The notes under the pieces: generated by a model
The model's input: only the letters and a program-made list of their open reading frames with translations
Told to the model about the DNA's origin: nothing
Databases searched by the model: none
Part shown: positions 26,664 through 35,752 of the stretch, piece by piece
How positions within the stretch are numbered: the first letter of the stretch is position 1
Layout of the letters: each line of letters begins with the position of its first letter
Position numbers and translations under genes: made by a program
Assembly (NCBI RefSeq): GCF_001750165.1
Contig: NZ_CP015411.1
Location: 2,756,001 to 2,820,000, forward strand
Source of the DNA: Pseudoalteromonas luteoviolacea
GTDB lineage: Bacteria > Pseudomonadota > Gammaproteobacteria > Enterobacterales > Alteromonadaceae
DNA: 64,000 bases
Direction of reading: 5' to 3'

Positions 26664-27212
26664 TTATAGGTAGTCTCGAACTGTTTCTGCCTGCTGCTGA
26701 GTGTAGCCTAAAATCAAAGCTACCTCGTGCAACATCATCTTTTTACGCGTGGTGTTTGAATTCGTCATGACCCAATATTCACTGTCTGTAATATTTTTTG
26801 GGTTCATACTGCTCCCGCTTTCAAGCAACGCTTCTTTACTTGTTGCAAAGTAAATTCGGTCTCGCCCTTTAATGTCAAGCACCTTGTTAAATTGAGCTTT
26901 ATGGGTGCGATGGAATGCAGCTAAAATAAATAAAAAGCGCCCTACTACACCTTTTTGCATAGCTAGCTCTTCTTTATTTAGAATGTTAAACACATTCGCT
27001 GACTCTCGTACTGGCTCTACTTTCTCTTCAACCGTGCTTTGAGCTTGAACTGGCTCAACTTGTTTTTCTTCGACCTTTACAGCGATCGAAGCGCCCTGAA
27101 CTGGCTCTAACTCTAGTAAACGACGCAGGATCTGTGAGGCGCTCTCACCAATACTTTGCGTATTGCTTGCAATGTACTGATATAGTTCGTCATCTATTTC
27201 TATTGTTTTCAT
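26664..27212 (-). CDS. seqA: Replication initiation negative regulator SeqA
   Basis: Binds hemimethylated GATC sites to sequester the origin and organise new DNA. 182 residues. N-terminal oligomerisation domain (1-35, KTIEIDDELYQYIASNTQSI with SASQILRRLL), a linker rich in V, E, P and Q (about 36-85), and the C-terminal DNA-binding domain (about 90-182) with GRDRIYFA, SGSSMNPKNI and NSNTTRKKMML, which contact GATC. The linker is longer than in E. coli. Its presence implies Dam methylation in this organism. Divergent from ybfF. Confidence 0.96.
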   Translation of the reverse strand: MKTIEIDDELYQYIASNTQSIGESASQILRRLLELEPVQGASIAVKVEEKQVEPVQAQSTVEEKVEPVRESANVFNILNKEELAMQKGVVGRFLFILAAFHRTHKAQFNKVLDIKGRDRIYFATSKEALLESGSSMNPKNITDSEYWVMTNSNTTRKKMMLHEVALILGYTQQQAETVRDYL

Positions 27213-27337
27213 GCTTGTCCTGTCATTTTATACATATACTGCATTTGGGGGGATTATATCTAAATTTTTCTTCTTCCTCTACGGCTTTGAATTTTGAATT
27301 AAGACTGGCAGAATAGCGTCGCAAACTTGGAGGTAGT

Positions 27338-28111
27338 ATGTTACTCAATTTTAAACAAAGTGGTTTAGACCAAAAAAACGCCAAAACAGTCTTCTTAATT
27401 CATGGACTTTTTGGTTCATTGGAAAATCTAAATGTCATCGCCAGAGCACTAGAAACAAATTTTCATGTCATCAATGTAGATCTGCGAAACCATGGACGTT
27501 CTTTTAAAAGTGACGATATGGACTACCAATTCATGGCACAAGATATTATTAATCTGATTGACCACTTAGGATTAGAAAGTGTCACGCTTATTGGGCACTC
27601 TATGGGTGGCAAGGTTGCAATGCAAGTGGCAATGCTTGAAGAACAAAAAGTTGATAAACTGGTTGTACTTGACATAGCACCAGTGGCCTACCATCCAAGG
27701 CATGACTCAATTATTGCTGCATTAAATCAAGTCTCTCTCCATGAACCGACTAGTCGTAGTGAAGCCGATAAAGTGATGGCTGAAAAGATAAACGAACTTG
27801 GTGTTAGACAGTTTTTATTAAAAAGCCTAGCAAAAAATGATCTAGGAAAGCTTGAATGGCGGTTCAATTTATCCGTTATAGAAAAAAATTATTCTAAGAT
27901 TATCTCCAACATAGATACACCTCGTACCTGTTTGTGTGATACGCTATTCATTAAAGGTAATAACTCTGATTACATTTTGCCAGAGCACAAAAATGCTATC
28001 GTGAGCGCATTTTCAAAAGCCCGTGCAAAAGTCATTCAAGGTGCTGGACATTGGCTACACGCTGAAAAGCCAGATGCTGTCAATCGTTCAATTATTGATT
28101 TTATTCAATAA
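27338..28111 (+). CDS. ybfF: Alpha/beta-hydrolase esterase YbfF
   Basis: 257-residue cytoplasmic esterase. Oxyanion region LIHGLFGS (25-32), nucleophile elbow GHSMGG (about 87-92), and a late GAGHWLHAEKP with the catalytic histidine. E. coli YbfF hydrolyses short acyl esters and acyl-CoAs. Gene order seqA divergent from ybfF is the same as in enterics. RBS TTGGAGG precedes the ATG. Confidence 0.93.
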   Translation: MLLNFKQSGLDQKNAKTVFLIHGLFGSLENLNVIARALETNFHVINVDLRNHGRSFKSDDMDYQFMAQDIINLIDHLGLESVTLIGHSMGGKVAMQVAMLEEQKVDKLVVLDIAPVAYHPRHDSIIAALNQVSLHEPTSRSEADKVMAEKINELGVRQFLLKSLAKNDLGKLEWRFNLSVIEKNYSKIISNIDTPRTCLCDTLFIKGNNSDYILPEHKNAIVSAFSKARAKVIQGAGHWLHAEKPDAVNRSIIDFIQ

Positions 28112-28199
28112 TTGTCGGAGATTTTTACATAGCGAAACTTAATTTATTATAGTTAGGTATGCTATAGTAGCCGCCGTTTAAGGTTTTAGTAGTGCAAAG

Positions 28200-28421
28200 A
28201 TGATCAGTCAATACATAAATGAGTTTGAAACTCTTGGTTTTTACTTTGCGCTCGCATGTATTTTCTTTCTTATTGGAATGGCCATACAGGATGTTCTAAA
28301 GAAAGGTGACGTGCCTAAATTTGGTCGATACATCGTTTGGCTGGTGTTGTTTTTAGGTTGTTCAGGTTTCATAGCCAAAGGTGTAATACAAGTGTTTTGG
28401 CAAGGTGCGGGTGTTGGTTAA
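28200..28421 (+). CDS. DUF2788-family small membrane protein
   Basis: 73 residues with two transmembrane helices (about 12-30 and 45-66) separated by a charged loop (KKGDVPKFGR). The pattern GFYFALACIFFLIGMAIQDV matches DUF2788 proteins, which in Alteromonadales and Vibrionales sit upstream of ybfE. Function unknown. Its stop codon shares one base with the ybfE start, so the two are translationally coupled. Confidence 0.85.
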   Translation: MISQYINEFETLGFYFALACIFFLIGMAIQDVLKKGDVPKFGRYIVWLVLFLGCSGFIAKGVIQVFWQGAGVG

Positions 28422-28699
28422 TGGCCAAGTCTGAATTAGATAGAACAACTATCGACTTATTTGAAAATGAAAAACGCCCAGGTCGGCCCAAAACAAATCC
28501 CTTACCTAGGGAGATGCAGCTAAAGATCAACAAGCGTAATCAAATTAAAAGAGATAGAGCAAGAGGTTTAAAACGCGTAGAGTTCAAAGTGTCTTCTGAA
28601 CTTTACCAAGCGTTAAGTGATATGGCTGAAGAGCAAAACATTAGCCGTAGTGCACTTATAGAAACCATTTTGCAAGAGAAATTAGCGATTAATAGATAA
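28421..28699 (+). CDS. ybfE: LexA-regulated YbfE-like protein
   Basis: 92-residue basic protein of the YbfE family. ATG at 28421 overlaps the DUF2788 stop; a longer in-frame reading into the preceding gene is rejected. The N-terminal part is RPGRPKTNP-like, the C-terminal part (VEFKVSSELYQALSDMAEEQNISRSALIETIL) looks like a ribbon-helix-helix DNA-binding fold. E. coli ybfE is LexA-controlled and next to fldA, as here; no SOS box was looked for successfully upstream. Confidence 0.88.
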   Translation: MAKSELDRTTIDLFENEKRPGRPKTNPLPREMQLKINKRNQIKRDRARGLKRVEFKVSSELYQALSDMAEEQNISRSALIETILQEKLAINR

Positions 28700-28712
28700 A
28701 GGTAAGTAATTA

Positions 28713-29240
28713 ATGGCAAGCGTAGGTATTTTTTTCGGCAGTGATACGGGTAACACCGAACACGTTGCTAAACAGATCCAAAAAGAGCTAGGTAAAAAGC
28801 TAATCGATGTAAAAGACATCGCTAAAAGTAGCAAAGCAGACATCGAAGAGTTTGATCTTATCCTATTTGGTATCCCTACTTGGTACTACGGTGAAGCACA
28901 ATGTGACTGGGATGACTTTTTCCCTGAGCTTGAAGAAATTAACTTTGAAGGCAAGCTAGTCGCTATCTTTGGTTGTGGTGACCAAGAAGACTATGCTGAA
29001 TACTTCTTAGATGCGATGGGCATGGTAAATGACATCGTAGCAGAGCGTGGTGCAATTGTTGTTGGCCACTGGTCAACTGAAGGCTACGAGTTCGAAGCAT
29101 CAAAAGCGCTTGTAGATGATAACCACTTTGTTGGTTTAGGTATTGATGAAGACCGTCAACCAGAGCTTACTGAGCAGCGTATTAAAGCTTGGTGTGCACA
29201 GGTATATGACGAAATGTGTCTAAGCGAGTTAGAAGATTAA
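28713..29240 (+). CDS. fldA: Flavodoxin FldA
   Basis: Long-chain flavodoxin, 175 residues, FMN electron carrier. Phosphate-binding loop GSDTGNTEH (9-17); isoalloxazine-flanking WYYGEAQCDWDDF and GCGDQEDYAEYF; typical insert region of long-chain flavodoxins (about 115-145). Lies between ybfE and fur as in E. coli, where fldA-fur share transcripts under SoxRS and Fur. Confidence 0.96.
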   Translation: MASVGIFFGSDTGNTEHVAKQIQKELGKKLIDVKDIAKSSKADIEEFDLILFGIPTWYYGEAQCDWDDFFPELEEINFEGKLVAIFGCGDQEDYAEYFLDAMGMVNDIVAERGAIVVGHWSTEGYEFEASKALVDDNHFVGLGIDEDRQPELTEQRIKAWCAQVYDEMCLSELED

Positions 29241-29357
29241 TTCATTGAATTAATCAAACAAGCTTTGACTTGTTGCCCGTGCACGTTATTCTTAAGAAAA
29301 TGGTCGTGCTTATTCTTAAGAGTTGAAGTAAAAAGATAATAGATTGAGACAGATTAA
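29241..29357 (+). promoter_or_regulatory. fur upstream region with direct repeats
   Basis: Between fldA and fur, the 12-base TTATTCTTAAGA occurs twice (29286-29297 and 29310-29321), 24 bases apart, each containing the palindrome CTTAAG. An inverted repeat ATTAATTC / GAATTAAT overlaps the fldA stop. These could be operators or duplicated promoter parts for fur; nothing more specific is visible. Confidence 0.4.
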
Positions 29358-29804
29358 ATGACTGATCACAACTTAGAGCTTAAAAAGGCGGGCTTAAAAG
29401 TCACCTTACCGCGTATAAAAATTCTAGAGATTCTGCAATCTCCTGAAAACCAACATATCAGTGCAGAAGATGTTTATAAAATTTTGCTCGATAAAGGCGA
29501 AGAAATTGGCTTAGCTACAGTATACCGTGTACTTAACCAGTTTGACGACGCCGGTATTGTGACACGTCACCATTTTGAAGGCGGCAAGTCAGTGTTTGAA
29601 TTATCAGGTAGCACTCACCATGACCACTTAGTGTGTTTGAAGTGTGGTAAAGTTATCGAATTCGAAGACGAAGTGATTGAAACTCGCCAAGTGGAAATTG
29701 CAACGAGCAATGGTATTAAGTTAACCAACCACTCCCTTTACTTATATGGTGAGTGTGTTGATGAAGAAGAGTGCAGAAGATTTACAGAATCTGATGAATC
29801 TTAA
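29358..29804 (+). CDS. fur: Ferric uptake regulator Fur
   Basis: Fe(II)-dependent global repressor of iron uptake. 148 residues. N-terminal winged helix (1-82, LKKAGLKVTLPR, ATVYRVLNQFDDAGIV) and C-terminal dimerisation domain with metal ligands H88 to H90 (HHDH), C93/C96 (CLKC) and C133/C139-like pair. Complete. Followed by a strong terminator and then an insertion sequence. Confidence 0.97.
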   Translation: MTDHNLELKKAGLKVTLPRIKILEILQSPENQHISAEDVYKILLDKGEEIGLATVYRVLNQFDDAGIVTRHHFEGGKSVFELSGSTHHDHLVCLKCGKVIEFEDEVIETRQVEIATSNGIKLTNHSLYLYGECVDEEECRRFTESDES

Positions 29805-29827
29805 TGACAAGCTCATTTGTTAACAGT

Positions 29828-29855
29828 AAGCCAGCGCATTTTGCTGGCTTTTTTA
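29828..29855 (+). terminator. Rho-independent terminator after fur
   Basis: Stem AAGCCAGC / GCTGGCTT (29828-29835 and 29843-29850), 7-base loop, then a T run. Confidence 0.9.
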
Positions 29856-29898
29856 TGTCTAACTCACATAAAAACATTTGGTTAATTGAATTAGTCTC

Positions 29899-29912
29899 GA
29901 CTTGATCTGACA
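29899..29912 (+). repeat. IS left terminal inverted repeat
   Basis: 14-bp repeat identical in reverse complement to 31067-31080. Confidence 0.85.
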
Positions 29913-29996
29913 TTTCGATTTGAAAAATTGAGAGTTACCCGTTTTGATAAAGGTGTCGAATCTTTTAATCAAAACAACCAAAAGGTGGTAACTCTC

Positions 29997-31037
29997 ATGT
30001 TACATACTAACAACCCAATCATTAAACATAAAACTGGTTTACTTAATCTTGCTGAAGAATTAGGTAATGTTTCTAAAGCCTGTAAAGTCATGGGCGTTTC
30101 CAGAGACACTTTTTATCGATACCAAGAGCTTGTTGAAGACGGTGGCTTGGATGCATTAATTGATAAAAGTCGCAGGTCTCCAAACATCAAAAACAGAGTC
30201 GATGAAGAAACTGAACAAGCAGTGGTTAAGTACGCTATTGACTACCCAGCTCACGGCCAGCATAGGACAAGCAACGAACTTAGGAAGCAAGGTGTATTTG
30301 TATCAGGCAGCGGTGTTCGTTCGATATGGCTACGCCATGACTTAGAGAACTTTAAGAAGCGTCTGAAAGCTTTGGAAGACAAAGTAGCTAGCGAAGGTAT
30401 TATCCTAACTGACAGTCAAATCGCTGCGCTTGAGAAAAAGAAAAGTGATGATGAAGCGTGTGGTGAAATTGAAACAGCGCATCCAGGTTATCTAGGCTCA
30501 CAAGATACATTCTATGTTGGCAACCTGAAAGGTGTAGGCCGTATTTATCAGCAGACATTTGTTGATACCTATAGCAAAGTGGCGTTTGCAAAGCTGTACA
30601 CCACGAAAACACCGATTACAGCGGCTGACATACTCAATGATAAGGTTTTACCTTATTTCGAACAGCATGAGCTGCCAATGCTACGAATTCTGACTGACCG
30701 AGGTACAGAGTATTGCGGCAAGGTTGAACATCATGACTACCAACTTTATCTCGCAATTAACGATATAGACCATACGAAAACTAAAGCCATGTCGCCTCAA
30801 ACCAACGGTATCTGTGAGCGATTCCACAAAACGATACTTAACGAGTTTTATCAGATTACATTCCGTAAGAAGCTGTATAGCTCACTAGAAGAATTGCAAA
30901 AGGATCTGGACGAATGGATGGTTTATTACAATAATGACCGAACACATCAGGGAAAAATGTGCTGTGGTAGAACGCCACTTGAGACCATGGAAGATGGAAA
31001 ACGTATTTGGGCAGAAAAGAATTTAGCTCAAATCTAA
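29997..31037 (+). CDS. IS481-family transposase
   Basis: 346-residue DDE transposase from the ATG at 29997, which has AAAGGTGG about 10 bases upstream; the longer in-frame reading overlaps the inverted-repeat region. N-terminal helix-turn-helix (LAEELGNVSKACKVMGVSRDTFYRY) followed by an rve integrase core: first Asp in TFVDTYSKVAFAKLY, second in LTDRGTEYCG, and the Glu in NGICERFHKT. The ending YYNNDRTHQGKMCCGRTPLE is typical of IS481. Open reading frame intact, so the element may still be active. Confidence 0.93.
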   Translation: MLHTNNPIIKHKTGLLNLAEELGNVSKACKVMGVSRDTFYRYQELVEDGGLDALIDKSRRSPNIKNRVDEETEQAVVKYAIDYPAHGQHRTSNELRKQGVFVSGSGVRSIWLRHDLENFKKRLKALEDKVASEGIILTDSQIAALEKKKSDDEACGEIETAHPGYLGSQDTFYVGNLKGVGRIYQQTFVDTYSKVAFAKLYTTKTPITAADILNDKVLPYFEQHELPMLRILTDRGTEYCGKVEHHDYQLYLAINDIDHTKTKAMSPQTNGICERFHKTILNEFYQITFRKKLYSSLEELQKDLDEWMVYYNNDRTHQGKMCCGRTPLETMEDGKRIWAEKNLAQI

Positions 31038-31066
31038 GCTGACAGTCACCGATAAAAACGGGTAAC

Positions 31067-31080
31067 TGTCAGATCAAGTC
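31067..31080 (-). repeat. IS right terminal inverted repeat
   Basis: 14-bp repeat, reverse complement of 29899-29912. Confidence 0.85.
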
Positions 31081-31111
31081 TGAGCTAGTACAGGTTAATG
31101 TCGTTATTTTC

Positions 31112-31411
31112 TCATGCTTTTTCAAGCCCATACAGTGCATCGGCGACACGCTTAAGATCAACTTCACTTACAAAGTCATCGGATAAAGTTAAGATAGCAT
31201 TTAGGTTATTCTTTAACTTCTCATTACACATTGGTTCAGGCTTAAGCGCTGTTTGCAGTAAATGCAAAGACATATCGGCTATCAATAATCGTTGCTTTTC
31301 AGACCAGTTATCATCTCCTTCAACGGCAGTGTGATGAACTATTGCTTGCTCAACTTCATCATGGATCCCCCAACTCAAGGTTAAGATCTCCTGTCTTTTC
31401 TGTTTGTCCAT
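31112..31411 (-). CDS. Small helical protein of unknown function
   Basis: 99 residues from the ATG at 31411, chosen because GGAGGG lies seven bases upstream; the earlier ATG would place that ribosome site inside the gene. All-helical, soluble, without a recognised motif (EVEQAIVHHTAVEGDDNWSEKQRLLIADMSLHLLQTAL). It is the last gene on this strand before the IS, and it follows the protein kinase gene with a gap of about 120 bases. I cannot assign a family. Confidence 0.65.
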   Translation of the reverse strand: MDKQKRQEILTLSWGIHDEVEQAIVHHTAVEGDDNWSEKQRLLIADMSLHLLQTALKPEPMCNEKLKNNLNAILTLSDDFVSEVDLKRVADALYGLEKA

Positions 31412-31533
31412 AGTTCCCTCCTCAACCATAAGGTTGCTATAGACTCAGCCAAATTTCAATTGACAATTCGTCATATGCTAGTCCAAATTTTACTTGCGAT
31501 TAAAGGCTTTTTTACTCAGAGAAACTTAAATAC

Positions 31534-33345
31534 CTAGGACTTTGGGTTTTTAGGAAAGTAATTGTCCGGTTGCTTAGGACACAATTCAAATTCACGTGTA
31601 TTTTTATATGGCAGTTTCATAAACCCAGCTACGCCATAGTCTTGAATACTCACCGTATACTGAATAATCTCTTTTAAGAGGGCTGCAAAAGCCGACTCTT
31701 GCTCAGCATCGAGTAATCGATAGTAATAGTGGATTTTCAAGCGATCGCTCAGTGACTCGAAAATAATACAGCCTGTGTGATGAATTTTATTCAGCTCAAA
31801 TACACACTGGATGATTTTTTTTGGTAGTTGAAGCTGCTCATCAGGGTCTTTGCCATCTTCAAAATAAGAGTGGGGCCGAGTCACTTCTGAGGCCGCTACA
31901 TGACTCACGCTATACTGTAATTCAGGTAGTTGCTCAAAGATATAAGCTCCGGTTTCGTCACGCTCTAATTGAATGGTTTGCCTCGCATCAAATAAACAAC
32001 ATTTGAAAAGACCTTTTTGCTCAATCCCTTGTGCTAGCATTACAGTTGCATTTACAGCATCTGTGAACGCACTTTGTAAACTGTCATCATGCAGCATCAA
32101 ACTTGACTCAACAAATAACGACTCCTGCTGCCAATGGAAACTCAACCCCCCAACGACTGGATACTTTGCCAATCGACTAATAGAAGCTAAAAATGCTTTT
32201 TCAGTATCACCCGTATCAAATAGGAACTCTTTATAATACCGATCTAACTGTGCATCATTCACATCAAGCAACTGTTGATTGTGATCGGCGCGGCGCAGAA
32301 ACTGCTTTCTCGAGCTATACACCACTGTATCTGGTAAATCAATTTGTGAAGAAGTCCAAAAGGGTATATTCGCTTTAAGTTGAGGTGATTCAATATCGGG
32401 TAGGTACACCTTAGCCATTGCAGGCATATTGCGCATAAAGTAATCACCGGCAGCGTCACGCTCTGCTTTATCTTTACTCAACATACCATCTATTACTCTG
32501 GAAAACTCTATTGGTAACCCTAGGCTGGTTGCTGGAATAACTTGCGCGCCGAAACGGCAAGATTGCGCACTTGCCAATGCATAGATAGTCGAGGCAACTC
32601 CCTGTTCATCAAAGCGCGGAGAAGAACGCGAACCTGACATTTGTTCATCCCCAATAAAATATACATCGCCCATTCGAGCATTGGTACTGGCTATGTCAGA
32701 AGACATTAAATCCATGATATTGCTCGCTACGGGTTCTCCATGCACATCTATTTGTGCGTAAACAGAACTGCCCCAATCGACCAATGAGAAGGCATCAGAT
32801 TGCTGATCCCACACAATATTTGAGGGCTTGATATCTCCATGAACGACAGGCTGCAACGACATCCCGTTTTTGCGCTCTCTCAAATCTAATAATACATTGC
32901 GAAGCTTCAATGCCAAATGGACCAAAACGCGTGGTTTTAGCCGCCCTTGTTTTAAAGAAATTTGCTCAAGGTCTTCACCTTGGGCCCGAGCCATCATTAA
33001 TATCCCCTGCTTTTTTACACGCTCAAATGCAAAAAACTCAGGCACCATAGGATTATTAATTTGAGACAACATATAGGCTTCATCTTCAAGCCGATCTCTT
33101 ACACTCTGTGCCAACGTGATTCGAGAGAATTTAAATACCCATTGCGCACCGCTGTCCTCAACTCCCGCAAAGACAAACCCAAATGCACCAGATCCAATTA
33201 ATTCCACATCTTGATATCCAAGCAGCGACAATTGCTTTTTACATATGTTTAGCCATTGACGATGCTTTTTTGCATCATGGTGAGATAGCAAATAAATCGA
33301 TTGCTGTTCATTAATGTAGAAATTGTGAATTGACTGTTTGCTCAC
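31534..33345 (-). CDS. Eukaryotic-type serine/threonine protein kinase
   Basis: 603-residue cytoplasmic protein. The N-terminal kinase domain (about 45-330) has a glycine loop GSGAFG (51-56), ATP lysine K72 in VFKFSR, catalytic loop HGDIKPSN (169-176, Asp171, Lys173, Asn176) and metal-binding DWG (190-192) in place of DFG. All essential residues are present, so it is probably active. The C-terminal half (about 340-603) matches no domain I know and has no membrane segment. Stand-alone gene; substrate unknown. HGD instead of HRD is common in atypical bacterial kinases such as the lipopolysaccharide or aminoglycoside relatives. Confidence 0.85.
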   Translation of the reverse strand: MSKQSIHNFYINEQQSIYLLSHHDAKKHRQWLNICKKQLSLLGYQDVELIGSGAFGFVFAGVEDSGAQWVFKFSRITLAQSVRDRLEDEAYMLSQINNPMVPEFFAFERVKKQGILMMARAQGEDLEQISLKQGRLKPRVLVHLALKLRNVLLDLRERKNGMSLQPVVHGDIKPSNIVWDQQSDAFSLVDWGSSVYAQIDVHGEPVASNIMDLMSSDIASTNARMGDVYFIGDEQMSGSRSSPRFDEQGVASTIYALASAQSCRFGAQVIPATSLGLPIEFSRVIDGMLSKDKAERDAAGDYFMRNMPAMAKVYLPDIESPQLKANIPFWTSSQIDLPDTVVYSSRKQFLRRADHNQQLLDVNDAQLDRYYKEFLFDTGDTEKAFLASISRLAKYPVVGGLSFHWQQESLFVESSLMLHDDSLQSAFTDAVNATVMLAQGIEQKGLFKCCLFDARQTIQLERDETGAYIFEQLPELQYSVSHVAASEVTRPHSYFEDGKDPDEQLQLPKKIIQCVFELNKIHHTGCIIFESLSDRLKIHYYYRLLDAEQESAFAALLKEIIQYTVSIQDYGVAGFMKLPYKNTREFELCPKQPDNYFPKNPKS

Positions 33346-33382
33346 GGCGCGACTTAATAAAACTAATTTGATGAATATATTG

Positions 33383-33413
33383 AAAAAAAGGCCGACAAAT
33401 GTCGACCTTTTTT
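33383..33413 (-). terminator. Rho-independent terminator after glnS
   Basis: Minus-strand hairpin AAAAAGGTCGACA / TGTCGGCCTTTTTT (one G-T pair) followed by T residues, about 30 bases past the glnS stop and just before the kinase gene start. Confidence 0.88.
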
Positions 33414-33442
33414 GATAAAAAATAGCACTAAATTAAAAGGCT

Positions 33443-35104
33443 TTATGCTTTTTCAATTTTGGCCCATGAGTCACGCAGACCTACCGTTTGGTTAAACGTT
33501 AAAGCCTCAGACTTGTTATCTCGACTGTAGTAGCCTAAGCGCTCAAATTGAAAACCTTGTTCAGCATTTGCGTTAGCAAGTGAAGGCTCAAGTTTAGCGT
33601 TTGCAATCACTACTAGTGACTCTGGGTTTAGCGTCGTCGCAAAATCTTCTGCGGCAGCTGGGTTTGGTACATTGAATAGACGGTCATACTGACGTACTTC
33701 CGCTTCGATACAATGTGACGCTGAAACCCAATGAATTACGCCTTTAACTTTACGGCCATCTGCTGGGTTTTTACCAAGCGTGTCGGCATCATATGTACAA
33801 TAAATAGTGGTAATATTACCCGCACTATCTTCTTCAATGCGCTCAGCTTTAATTACATAAGCATTACGTAAACGTACTTCTTTACCCAAAACTAAACGCT
33901 TGAACTTTTTGTTCGCTTCAACGCGGAAATCTTCACGCTCAATGAAAATTTCACGAGTGAATGGCAGTTCACGTTCACCCATTTCTAATGTTGGATGATT
34001 TGGTGCAGACAACATTTCTACTTTATCTGCGTCATAGTTTTCGATCACAATCTTCACTGGATCTAACACAGCCATCGCACGAGGCGCATTTTCGTTTAGG
34101 TCATCACGGATACATGCTTCAAGCATGCCCATTTCAACCATATTATCTTGTTTTGTGATACCAATGCGCTTACAAAACTCACGAATTGAAGCCGGTGTAT
34201 AACCTCGGCGACGTAAACCTGCAATTGTCGGCATACGAGGGTCATCCCAACCTTCGACCTGACCATTAACGACTAAGTCATTAAGCTTACGCTTTGACAT
34301 CACAGTATATTCTAGATTTAAACGAGAAAACTCGATCTGCTGCGGTTGACACTCAATGCTGATGTTCTCAAGTACCCAATCATATAAACGACGGTTATCT
34401 TGGAATTCAAGCGTACACAATGAATGCGTGATCCCTTCTAGCGCATCTGAAATACAGTGCGTGAAGTCATACATTGGGTAAATACACCATTTGTCACCAG
34501 TCTGGTGATGATGAACAAAACGGATACGGTAAATAATCGGGTCACGAAGTACCATGAAAGAGCTAGCCATATCGATCTTTGCTCTAAGTACACACTCACC
34601 TTCTTTAAACTCGCCGTTTTTCATTTTTTCAAAAAGCGCTAAGTTTTCCTCAGGAGATGTATCTCTGTGTGGACTATTTTTACCTGGCTCAGTCAATGTA
34701 CCGCGATATTCACGTGCTTGCTCAGGAGACAAGAAACACACATAAGCTAAGCCTTTTTCAATCAGCTCTACAGCATAGCCATATAGCTTGTCGAAATAGT
34801 TTGATGAATAGCAAATTTCGCCATCCCAATCAAAGCCTAGCCATTTAACATCTTCTTGAATTGAGTTTACGTAATCGATGTCTTCTTTTTCTGGGTTAGT
34901 GTCGTCGAAACGTAAATTACAAAGGCCTTTATAGTCCTGTGCAATGCCGAAATTTAGACAGATAGACTTAGCATGACCAATGTGTAAAAAACCATTTGGT
35001 TCTGGCGGGAAACGCGTATGTGTCGATGCGTGTTTGCCACTTGCCAGATCTCCGTCAATGATGTTTCTGATGAAGTTTGTTGGGCGATTCTCTGTATCCG
35101 CCAT
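33443..35104 (-). CDS. glnS: Glutaminyl-tRNA synthetase
   Basis: Class I aminoacyl-tRNA synthetase charging tRNA-Gln. 553 residues, close to E. coli GlnS. HIGH-type motif PPEPNGFLHIGHAKS (about 33-47), RFDDTNPEKE, KMSKS-type VMSKRKL (about 267-273), and the anticodon-binding beta-barrels ending FNQTVGLRDSW. ATG preceded by GGAGG. Stand-alone gene. Confidence 0.97.
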   Translation of the reverse strand: MADTENRPTNFIRNIIDGDLASGKHASTHTRFPPEPNGFLHIGHAKSICLNFGIAQDYKGLCNLRFDDTNPEKEDIDYVNSIQEDVKWLGFDWDGEICYSSNYFDKLYGYAVELIEKGLAYVCFLSPEQAREYRGTLTEPGKNSPHRDTSPEENLALFEKMKNGEFKEGECVLRAKIDMASSFMVLRDPIIYRIRFVHHHQTGDKWCIYPMYDFTHCISDALEGITHSLCTLEFQDNRRLYDWVLENISIECQPQQIEFSRLNLEYTVMSKRKLNDLVVNGQVEGWDDPRMPTIAGLRRRGYTPASIREFCKRIGITKQDNMVEMGMLEACIRDDLNENAPRAMAVLDPVKIVIENYDADKVEMLSAPNHPTLEMGERELPFTREIFIEREDFRVEANKKFKRLVLGKEVRLRNAYVIKAERIEEDSAGNITTIYCTYDADTLGKNPADGRKVKGVIHWVSASHCIEAEVRQYDRLFNVPNPAAAEDFATTLNPESLVVIANAKLEPSLANANAEQGFQFERLGYYSRDNKSEALTFNQTVGLRDSWAKIEKA

Positions 35105-35752
35105 AGGAGGTCTTTCCTCTGAATTTGTAGCTTGTTAACTGACGCATTATTACAAATTAATCAGGTAACTTACAGCGCTTATCGACCCTTAAAGTCGATT
35201 TATTTGATGTTTTTTGCATGCTGAACAAATTACATACAGCATAAATAGTTGTGTCGTTCAATCACTTTTTCAAGAGGAAAAAGTACAGTGGTATACATTA
35301 CCACCACTTTAAAAGGCATGTACTGCCCTACCTTCTTTGCATCTTGATCCACTTATGTAGCTAAAGAGTTGCAAACAATCTATTTAACCAAAAGCCGTAT
35401 CATATGCCATAGCCCATTATGCATGGTAACTTTAGCAAGCACCGTGTGCCTATCATTCGTGACTCCCTATATTTATTAATGAAGCTTTAATTACAGTAAA
35501 GGCACCGCATACAAGACACAAATGTTAGGCAATCGATATTACGACCACCCATATGGTTATATTAAAACGAAAACGCTTATCTCACGCTCAGGGAGAGCCC
35601 CAAATGAAACGATTTGTGCAATGATTAAAATAAACCTTTTATTTATGATTCACTTCTCATTCATAGTGTGTTCTAGTTATAGGGTCTAATCGAACTAAAA
35701 TGGAATAGTTTAGGTTATTAAATCATTTATATATGGTCAAGGAGGTATGATG
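35105..35752. other. 648-base region with no recognisable gene
   Basis: Between glnS and a small exported protein. AT-rich, with many stops in all frames. It should hold the glnS promoter at its left end and that of the small exported gene at the right. I see short inverted repeats (for example around 35288-35308, GTGGTATACATTACCAC) but no RNA gene, mobile-element remnant or array I can support. Confidence 0.5.

Larger units (their letters stand above)
29899..31080 (+). mobile_element. IS481-family insertion sequence (about 1.18 kb)
   Basis: Bounded by perfect 14-bp inverted repeats GACTTGATCTGACA (29899-29912) and its complement (31067-31080), with a second subterminal match AGTTACCCGTTTT (29933-29945 against 31055-31067). 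It contains a single full-length transposase. No clear target-site duplication is visible directly outside; the true ends may extend a few bases (TAGTCTC on the left, GAGCTAG on the right). Inserted between the fur terminator and a small unknown gene, disrupting nothing recognisable. Confidence 0.88.

Noticed and set aside
29881..31110. Clear target-site duplication flanking the IS
   Set aside because: Flanks (TTAGTCTC and GAGCTAG) do not show an obvious exact duplication, so none is claimed.
35521..35533. GTTAGGC heptamer resembling an integron attC core
   Set aside because: A single 7-mer without the paired core and hairpin; expected by chance in this length.
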